Positions 58,639-64,000 of a stretch of DNA of 64,000 bases are shown one piece after another. Position numbers and translations under genes: made by a program. Below the pieces are notes generated by a model. The model searched no databases, was not told where the DNA came from, and worked only from the letters and a program-made list of their open reading frames with translations. The stretch is from UBA4781 sp963674975 (GTDB lineage Bacteria > Chloroflexota > Anaerolineae > Anaerolineales > Anaerolineaceae): NCBI GenBank assembly GCA_963674975.1, contig OY771913.1, positions 124,001 to 188,000 of the forward strand. Direction: 5' to 3'. Position 1 is the stretch's first letter, and each line of letters begins with the position of its first letter.

Positions 58639-59889
58639 ATGGATTTTGAAAAAGTAAAGAAGGGGATTGAAAATTTCTTTTCTAAAAACAGGTATCTGAA
58701 AATCATTGGGTTGATTATCCTTGGAACTGCCGTGCTTTTTGGAATAAATCTGACCATCTCCCGCACGCTGAAGGGAGGGAATGATTTCTATGTCAAGTGG
58801 AGTACCCTGGATCTGCTGCAGCAGGATGACCCGATCAATCCATATGGCTATCAAGCATTCCAGAGAATATCAGAAACCACTGATGATGCCACATTTTTAC
58901 CTCTGCTGGAAGAAGATTCTTTCAGCAATCCAATTTTTTGTTTATTCCTTTATTATCCATTCAACCTGATAAAAGATTTCGAGGCAGCCAGGGCGGTCTG
59001 GATGACCCTGATCATGATTATTTTCTTATATGTCTTCTGGGATCAATATATAAAAGATCAGGAAAAAAATTCCACCAGGCAAATAATACTGATTTTCTTT
59101 TTAGTATTCAATGTATTTTCAGTGACCTCATTCCTGGCAGGGGATCTTCTTACCATCTCGTTTGCGCTGGTCATTCTGGCATTTAAAAACATCAGAGAAG
59201 AAAAATACGAGCTGGCGGGGATCTATTGTGCCCTTGCGACCATAGTCCCCGGTGTTGCACTGGTGAGTATGGTGATATTTGCCATATTAAGCCTGAAAGA
59301 ACGAAAAATAGGATTTCTTATCTGGTTCCTGATCACTACGGCTTTGTTATGTTTTGCAGGATTCCTTATCCAGGACAACTGGATCGTTCAATTCTTACAA
59401 AGCAATATTAAAAAAATTCAGAATATTTTCTCTGCTCTGAACCTTGGAGTGGGAAATATTGGACAAACCATAGAAATAGTACTGCCAATTCTGGTGCTAA
59501 TTACAGAATGGATACGATCTATGAACCAGCTTGACCAAACGGAGAAGAAAAACTGGCTTTTTCATCTTACACTGGTTCTCTTCCCATTAATACTTGGATC
59601 ACAGGGCAGGACACTATCCATATTATTCCTACCAGCCTGGCTTCAAATATTTAATGAATGGAAAAAGAGAGAAAGCGCTAACGCAATTCGAATTGGATTT
59701 TTCAATATCATACTCTATATAGCATTAGGCATTATTATTGTCCTGGTGAAACCAGGAATACTCATTCGAGAAGAACCCTTACCGCAGATTTTGTTCTGGA
59801 TCGCTGGATTCCACGTATTTTTGAATATGTATTGGATCAGACCGTGGATTTTTCGCGACACGATGAGGAATTTCATAAAACCAGAATGA
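58639..59889 (+). CDS. GT87/DUF2029-like polytopic membrane protein
   Basis: The 416-residue protein has about ten membrane helices. After the first one come G-G-N-D-F-Y-V-K-W and D-P-I-N-P-Y-G, the outer-loop pattern of GT87 mannosyltransferase-like (DUF2029) proteins, with an Asp at the expected catalytic place. Such enzymes add sugars from polyprenyl donors to lipids or polymers outside the membrane. It lies 95 bases after the ligase gene, in the same direction, and could modify the same surface polymer, but no overlap proves a shared transcript. AAGGA is 13 bases before the ATG. Confidence 0.65.
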   Translation: MDFEKVKKGIENFFSKNRYLKIIGLIILGTAVLFGINLTISRTLKGGNDFYVKWSTLDLLQQDDPINPYGYQAFQRISETTDDATFLPLLEEDSFSNPIFCLFLYYPFNLIKDFEAARAVWMTLIMIIFLYVFWDQYIKDQEKNSTRQIILIFFLVFNVFSVTSFLAGDLLTISFALVILAFKNIREEKYELAGIYCALATIVPGVALVSMVIFAILSLKERKIGFLIWFLITTALLCFAGFLIQDNWIVQFLQSNIKKIQNIFSALNLGVGNIGQTIEIVLPILVLITEWIRSMNQLDQTEKKNWLFHLTLVLFPLILGSQGRTLSILFLPAWLQIFNEWKKRESANAIRIGFFNIILYIALGIIIVLVKPGILIREEPLPQILFWIAGFHVFLNMYWIRPWIFRDTMRNFIKPE

Positions 59890-59913
59890 CATTTGTTCAA
59901 ATTATGCTATACT
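59886..59913 (+). promoter_or_regulatory. sigma-70-type promoter of the phosphofructokinase gene
   Basis: ATGACA (59886-59891) and TATACT (59908-59913), with an extended TGC before it, are spaced by 16 bases. It overlaps the stop of the preceding gene and lies 40 bases before the ATG. Confidence 0.55.
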
Positions 59914-59953
59914 TTCTCCGGTTAATCTCAAACTGAAACAATGGAGGACGTGT

Positions 59954-61120
59954 ATGGCAAAAACAATTGGGATTCTTACCGGGGGTGGAGATGTACCTGG
60001 TTTAAATCCGGCAATGAAAATGGTGGTATTAAATGCAATTGAAGCAGGATATCAAGTTTTAGGTATTCGGCGTGGATGGATGGGATTGCTGCATTATGAT
60101 CTGGATGAGCCTGCAACACGTGAATACTATGTAAATGATCTGGATGAGATTTGTGTTCGAAAAGTTGACCGCAATGGTGGAACTTTTCTGCATACCTCGC
60201 GAACAAATCCCCAAAAAGTAAAAGAAAAAGATATCCCTGATTTTCTTAAAGGTTCACCCGATGGAAAAGACCTGGGCAACGGCGTGTTTGATTTTACATC
60301 TCATGTGCTGAAAATATTGGATCATCTCCATATCGATGCCCTTGTAACGATTGGAGGAGATGATACGTTGAGCTATTCAGCGAGATTGACCAGAGAAGGT
60401 TTCCCGACCGTTGGAATTCCCAAAACCATGGATAATGATGTGTTTGGAACTGATTACTGTATCGGGTTTTCAACAGCCATTACCCGCAGTGTTGAAATGA
60501 TCACCAATATGCGCACATCACTGGGATCACATGAGCGAATTGGCGTCGTTGAATTATTCGGGAGGAATTCAGGAGAAACCAGTCTGATCAGTGCGTTTCT
60601 TTCTCATGTAGATCGTGCTGTTATTTCGGAAGTACCGTTTAACATGGAGAAGCTGGCGAATTTACTGGTAGAAGACAAACAGAACAGCCCATCGAATTAT
60701 TCAATTATGACCGTTTCCGAAGGAGCAACAGTAAAAGATGGTGAAATCATCGAAAGGGGAGAAACTGATGCTTATGGACACAGAAAGTTAGGGGGTATCG
60801 GCGACATTATTTCGGAAGAGATCAAGCGGATAACCGGGCAAAATACCATGTATCAGAAACTTGGATATCTCATGCGCTCAGGTCCACCTGATTCACTGGA
60901 CCGCATGGTAGCCATGTGCTTTGGAACCCTGGCGTTTCAATTATTGAAAAACAATGATTTTGGCAAAATGGTTGCGTTGCAAAAAGGGAAATATACAACT
61001 TTCCCGCTGGATCAGGTTACGGAAGGAAGGAAAACCGTTGATGTAGATGCATTCTATGATGAAGAAAACTACAAGCCACGGGTAAAGAATGTAATGAATT
61101 TACCCATGTTCCTTTCCTGA
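59954..61120 (+). CDS. pfkA: 6-phosphofructokinase, PPi-type signature
   Basis: This 388-residue protein phosphorylates fructose 6-phosphate. G-G-G-D-V-P-G-L-N opens it, G-G-D-D-T is at residues 134-138, P-K-T-M-D-N-D at 156-162. In ATP-dependent enzymes the first motif is G-G-D-G-S and the second has Gly in place of the Lys; Asp137 and Lys157 are the two changes known to favour pyrophosphate. So it is likely PPi-dependent and reversible, which saves ATP in an anaerobe. GGAGGA precedes the ATG. A terminator follows directly. Confidence 0.9.
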   Translation: MAKTIGILTGGGDVPGLNPAMKMVVLNAIEAGYQVLGIRRGWMGLLHYDLDEPATREYYVNDLDEICVRKVDRNGGTFLHTSRTNPQKVKEKDIPDFLKGSPDGKDLGNGVFDFTSHVLKILDHLHIDALVTIGGDDTLSYSARLTREGFPTVGIPKTMDNDVFGTDYCIGFSTAITRSVEMITNMRTSLGSHERIGVVELFGRNSGETSLISAFLSHVDRAVISEVPFNMEKLANLLVEDKQNSPSNYSIMTVSEGATVKDGEIIERGETDAYGHRKLGGIGDIISEEIKRITGQNTMYQKLGYLMRSGPPDSLDRMVAMCFGTLAFQLLKNNDFGKMVALQKGKYTTFPLDQVTEGRKTVDVDAFYDEENYKPRVKNVMNLPMFLS

Positions 61121-61129
61121 TATAAATGA

Positions 61130-61153
61130 AAAGGCGGGTGCAAACCCGCCTTT
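61130..61153 (+). terminator. Intrinsic terminator of pfkA
   Basis: AAAGGCGGGT (61130-61139) and ACCCGCCTTT (61144-61153) form a ten-base stem with a four-base loop, followed by ATTTAT. The Nudix gene starts ten bases later. Confidence 0.85.
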
Positions 61154-61162
61154 ATTTATCGA

Positions 61163-61660
61163 ATGGATAAGCAAATTACCAATCGCCCCAATACTTTTAC
61201 CGTAATCCCCCGCGTTCTTGCTTTTATCGAGAAGGACGACGAGGTTCTGCTCATTGAAAGAGCAAAGAAAGAAGCGTTTGCATATAAAAAATTGAATGGT
61301 ATAGGGGGGCATATCGAAAAGGGAGAAGATCCGCTTACTGCTATACGCCGTGAGGTGAAAGAAGAATCGGGATTGGAGATCCCTGATTTTACGTTGCGTG
61401 TAGTGATCTTCATTGATGTTGAGAGTAATGAAGGCGTATGTGTGTTTGTTTATTCGGCTCTATATACAGGAGGAGAGGTACATTCCTCAAAGGAAGGAAA
61501 ACTTACCTGGGCGAAGAGGAGTGCCATATCTCAAATGCATGTTATTAAAGATGTCCCCTTTATTCTAAAGATTATTGAGGAATCTAAAAGAGACGATGAG
61601 GTGAAATATCTTCAGTATCAATACACGAATAAAGAATTAGACATTATCCGGATCGACTAA
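61163..61660 (+). CDS. Nudix hydrolase
   Basis: This 165-residue protein has a complete Nudix box beginning G-G-H-I-E-K-G-E-D near residue 49 and ending R-R-E-V-K-E-E-S-G-L. It hydrolyses a nucleoside diphosphate linked to another group, perhaps an oxidised nucleotide as in MutT-like enzymes. No ribosome binding site lies before the ATG at 61163, which falls right after the pfkA terminator. The end overlaps the convergent rsmD gene by 24 bases. Confidence 0.85.
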   Translation: MDKQITNRPNTFTVIPRVLAFIEKDDEVLLIERAKKEAFAYKKLNGIGGHIEKGEDPLTAIRREVKEESGLEIPDFTLRVVIFIDVESNEGVCVFVYSALYTGGEVHSSKEGKLTWAKRSAISQMHVIKDVPFILKIIEESKRDDEVKYLQYQYTNKELDIIRID

Positions 61661-62215
61661 TTTCCTGCAGTAAAACAGTAGAAGTGTACTTCCATAAGAC
61701 CTTGAATCAAAAAGTTCAAGATTGGTGAACTCCATCTTTTTTTCTTCCACAGGGTGAATTTGAACGATAACCCAGCCATCGTTGGATAACAGCGCTGGGT
61801 TTTGATCTACAAGAAGAATTGCTTTTTCCCAGAGTCCCTTATACTGAGGAGGAGCAATGAAGATATATTCAAAAGGTTGCTGAGAAGCTCTTTGCAGATA
61901 ATGAAAGGCATCACCCATAATAATGGTTGCTTTCGGTGCTACTTTACAGAATTCTACATTTTGTTGAAGGGTTTTATAAGCAAGTCGATTCTTTTCAATA
62001 AACACTGCCGAAGAAGCACCCCGGCTGAGTGCTTCGATCCCAACACTGCCTGTTCCCCCGAAAAGATCAAGAAAGTTAGAATCGTAGATATCTGCACCAA
62101 TAATGTTAAAAAGGGCTTCCTTCACGCGGTCCGTAATGGGGCGGGTAGAATCCCCGGGTACTGATTTTAGGTGCAGCCCCCTGGCGGTTCCTGAAATTAT
62201 CCTTGGAGAAGACAT
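61637..62215 (-). CDS. rsmD: 16S rRNA guanine-N2-methyltransferase RsmD
   Basis: The 192-residue protein has the RsmD pattern: R-I-I-S-G-T-A-R-G near the start, R-P-I-T-D-R-V-K-E-A-L-F near residue 25 and D-L-F-G-G-T-G-S-V-G near residue 49, with G-I-E-A-L-S-R-G-A. It methylates G966 (E. coli numbering) of 16S rRNA. The catalytic motif, usually D-P-P-Y or N-P-P-Y, reads A-P-P-Q-Y here, which may be a lineage feature. GAGA precedes the ATG, and it follows the GtrA gene after 14 bases. Confidence 0.9.
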   Translation of the reverse strand: MSSPRIISGTARGLHLKSVPGDSTRPITDRVKEALFNIIGADIYDSNFLDLFGGTGSVGIEALSRGASSAVFIEKNRLAYKTLQQNVEFCKVAPKATIIMGDAFHYLQRASQQPFEYIFIAPPQYKGLWEKAILLVDQNPALLSNDGWVIVQIHPVEEKKMEFTNLELFDSRSYGSTLLLFYCRKLVDPDNV

Positions 62216-62229
62216 ATTCTCATTCTAAA

Positions 62230-62676
62230 CTACTTTATATCCTTGTAGGTCCACAGACGATTTGCAAAATAATTCCAAAACAACACAACAATGATCGCAG
62301 TTGCCAAAGCCAGATTGTGCCCAATGGTCTCCGGTGTGAATAATGTAAAAGAGCTTAATGAAGTTTCTGCAAAATGGATCAAAGGTTCTTCAATGACTGC
62401 AAAGAGGGGAGTACGGATCACTAGACCAACAACACTGACAACGGAGAATTTCACCAGCTGCGAACTAACCGAATTTTCTCTGGATTCAGGGTAAGTCCAC
62501 AATCGGTTCCAGATAAAGTTATTTACTACAGCAATTGAAAAAGAGCACACACTGGAAATAACCGAGGGTAGATGAAAAACACTGAGGCATACATTAAAGA
62601 TCGTAAAATCCACGATCGTCCCGCTGATACCTACAATAGCAAATTTGATGAAACGTTTTGTTTGAGAGTTTTTCAA
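62230..62676 (-). CDS. GtrA-family membrane protein
   Basis: The 148-residue protein has four membrane helices (residues about 8-28, 38-57, 76-95 and 115-135) and the conserved F-A-I-V-G-I-S-G-T start and N-F-I-W-N-R-L-W-T motif of GtrA proteins. They help move polyprenyl-linked sugars across the membrane. It starts with TTG at 62676, decided by AGGAGG just upstream, which overlaps the stop codon of the preceding epimerase gene. Confidence 0.9.
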   Translation of the reverse strand: MKNSQTKRFIKFAIVGISGTIVDFTIFNVCLSVFHLPSVISSVCSFSIAVVNNFIWNRLWTYPESRENSVSSQLVKFSVVSVVGLVIRTPLFAVIEEPLIHFAETSLSSFTLFTPETIGHNLALATAIIVVLFWNYFANRLWTYKDIK

Positions 62677-62684
62677 AAAACCTC

Positions 62685-63638
62685 CTACGGCATGCGCTGC
62701 TGAAAGTAAGGTATTGTCTTTTTCAATCCGGCGATCAGGTCAATCGAAGGAGACCATTTCAACAAAGTCCTGGCGCGAGTGATGTCCGGCTGCCGGCGAT
62801 CAGGGTCTTTTCCGGCTACTTTATTATGCTGAAAGACAACTCCTGACGGATTATCGAAGAGGTTATTGATCGTGATTGCCAGGTCTTTGATAGTAATTTC
62901 TTGTGGATTGCCGATATTGATCGGGTCATGTTCTTGTGAGTAAAGCAGCTTTACAATACCATCTACCAGATCATCGACATAGCAGAAACTGCGTGTCTGT
63001 TCTCCATCTCCGTAAATAGTAAGAGGCTCTTTCTTTAATGCCTGCAACAAAAAATTTGGGACAGCCCGACCATCATCCAGCCTCATGCGGGGACCATAGG
63101 TGTTGAAGATGCGAACGATGCCCGTGTTGATCTTGTGGAAACGGTGATATGCCATGGTCAGAGCCTCGGCAAAACGTTTCGCTTCATCATAAACTGACCG
63201 TTCTCCGATGGGGTCAACATTGCCCCAGTAGGTTTCTTTTTGAGGGTGTTCCGCAGGATCGCCATAGATCTCGCTGGTAGAAGCCAGGATGTAACGTGCA
63301 TTGCAGGCACGGGCAACTCCAAGTGTGTTAAGTGTGCCTAAAGCTCCGGCTTTCATAGTTTGAATGGGAAGATTGGGGAAACCATAAGGTGATTCCGGGT
63401 TTGGGCTGGCAGGGGAAGCAAAGTGAAGAACCGCGTCCACCTTATCGGGGACAATGATGTAGTTGGCTACATCATGCAGAATGAATGAAAATTTAGGATT
63501 GGCGGTCAGGTGGTTCAAATTTTCAGCACTACCGGTGATGAAATTATCCATCCCGATTACTACATGCCCATCGTTTAACAAAAAATCACAGAGATGGGAA
63601 CCGATAAAACCTGCAGCACCAGTGATCAGAATCTTCAT
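62685..63638 (-). CDS. UDP-glucuronate decarboxylase-like (UXS-type) epimerase/dehydratase
   Basis: The 317-residue protein has G-A-A-G-F-I-G-S-H-L (residues 7-16), H-F-A-S-P-A-S-P near residue 72, the S-T-S-E-I-Y-G stretch near residue 120 and Y-D-E-A-K-R near residue 149 with the catalytic Tyr and Lys. N-T-Y-G-P-R-M near residue 180 and a late R-S-F-C-Y-V-D-D-L complete the UXS pattern. UXS enzymes make UDP-xylose from UDP-glucuronate. It heads a pair with the GtrA gene, consistent with surface sugar supply. Confidence 0.88.
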   Translation of the reverse strand: MKILITGAAGFIGSHLCDFLLNDGHVVIGMDNFITGSAENLNHLTANPKFSFILHDVANYIIVPDKVDAVLHFASPASPNPESPYGFPNLPIQTMKAGALGTLNTLGVARACNARYILASTSEIYGDPAEHPQKETYWGNVDPIGERSVYDEAKRFAEALTMAYHRFHKINTGIVRIFNTYGPRMRLDDGRAVPNFLLQALKKEPLTIYGDGEQTRSFCYVDDLVDGIVKLLYSQEHDPINIGNPQEITIKDLAITINNLFDNPSGVVFQHNKVAGKDPDRRQPDITRARTLLKWSPSIDLIAGLKKTIPYFQQRMP

Positions 63639-63710
63639 AAACCGTCAGTCTTTTCTTTCGATCCTATTCTCAGTTATAATGGATGTCTATCGAAGGTAAA
63701 TATTATAGCA

Positions 63711-64000
63711 TGGGACATGGTGATATGGTTGAAGACGCAGTTCAAAAAAAGAAAATACTGGAAGCAATTCTTTTTGTATCTTCCAATTCTATCCCGCTTG
63801 CTGATGCCGCAAAAATCGTCGATGTATCTACTGATGATTTAGCAGATCTGATCAAAGAAATGAATGAAGAATACGCAGATTCTCACGGCATCCGTATCAT
63901 GCTCCATAAAAATCGTGTGCAGTTGACGACGGCTCCGGACCTCTCTGAAAAAGTCGAGGAATTATTAGGGCTTGAGATAACCACAACTTTGAGCCGCGCA
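63711..64000 (+). CDS. scpB: Segregation and condensation protein B, N-terminal part
   Basis: The gene runs off the right edge after about 96 codons. The protein has the ScpB pattern: I-L-E-A-I-L-F-V-S near residue 16, L-A-D-A-A-K-I-V-D-V near residue 30, H-G-I-R-I-M near residue 58, V-Q-L-T-T-A-P near residue 69 and L-S-R-A at the edge. It is a kleisin partner in the SMC-ScpAB condensin complex. The first ATG at 63711 has GAAGGT 12 bases upstream; a second at 63726 is also possible. Confidence 0.88.

Overview
The window looks like about 64 kb of an ordinary, densely coded bacterial chromosome of moderate G+C (roughly mid-40s percent by eye). The gene content suggests a fermentative anaerobe: a glycyl radical enzyme with its activase, a pyrophosphate-type phosphofructokinase, and a molybdenum hydroxylase. 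Several lipoproteins and surface proteins have Thr/Pro-rich linkers, and the divergent forms of RsmD, RpoD and ScpB remind me of Anaerolineae (Chloroflexota). That placement is inference from memory, not a search. There is no rRNA, CRISPR array, phage or insertion sequence. The only mobile-type element is a HigBA toxin-antitoxin pair beside a tRNA-Arg gene.

Layout. 1-2113: start of a YugP-type metallopeptidase and a GT-C-like membrane protein. 2195-7382: a FadR-type regulator, a glycyl radical enzyme, its activase and a double split-barrel flavin-type protein, apparently one operon with an operator just after its promoter. 7389-13186: a hypothetical gene, a GH3 beta-glucosidase, an EamA transporter, a methyltransferase and an epimerase. 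13187-14443: AT-rich gap, HigBA and tRNA-Arg(CCG). 14547-15263: histidine phosphatase. 15358-20862: minus-strand operon of a second FadR-type regulator, an alkyl-DHAP-synthase-like FAD oxidase, a GlpD-like dehydrogenase and an FGGY kinase. 20926-27498: minus-strand run of a truncated flavoprotein subunit, a fused Fe-S/molybdopterin hydroxylase, ChrA, homocysteine methyltransferase and Dus. 27688-30346: ECF sigma factor with a large membrane-bound partner. 30467-39741: housekeeping genes (tRNA-Asp, ndk, TPR protein, rpoD, RluA-type synthase, gnd, zwf). 39784-51286: SH3b protein, patatin, smpB, histidine ammonia-lyase, L,D-transpeptidase, PgeF, response regulator, Hsp20, thioredoxin, MurA and a SIS protein. 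51392-59889: GNAT protein, small lipoprotein, then the region of most interest. 59954-64000: PPi-PFK, Nudix, RsmD, GtrA, UXS-type epimerase and the start of scpB.

The most interesting system lies at 53015-58543. A 38-residue single-pass protein ends in W-I-Y-Q-G-F, like DltX of Gram-positive D-alanylation operons. It abuts an MBOAT acyltransferase and is followed by two SGNH-fold proteins (one with Cys in place of the nucleophilic Ser), an acyl carrier protein and a fatty-acyl-AMP-ligase-like enzyme. This has the architecture of a Dlt pathway but not a DltA-type ligase, so it probably moves a different acyl group across the membrane onto a surface polymer. Other notable points are a MurA with Asp in place of the fosfomycin-target Cys, a histidine ammonia-lyase with a Ser-Ser-Gly cofactor triad, a molybdenum hydroxylase whose flavin subunit has lost its first lobe, and two FadR-type regulators that each carry a TGGTNNNACCA site next to their own start.
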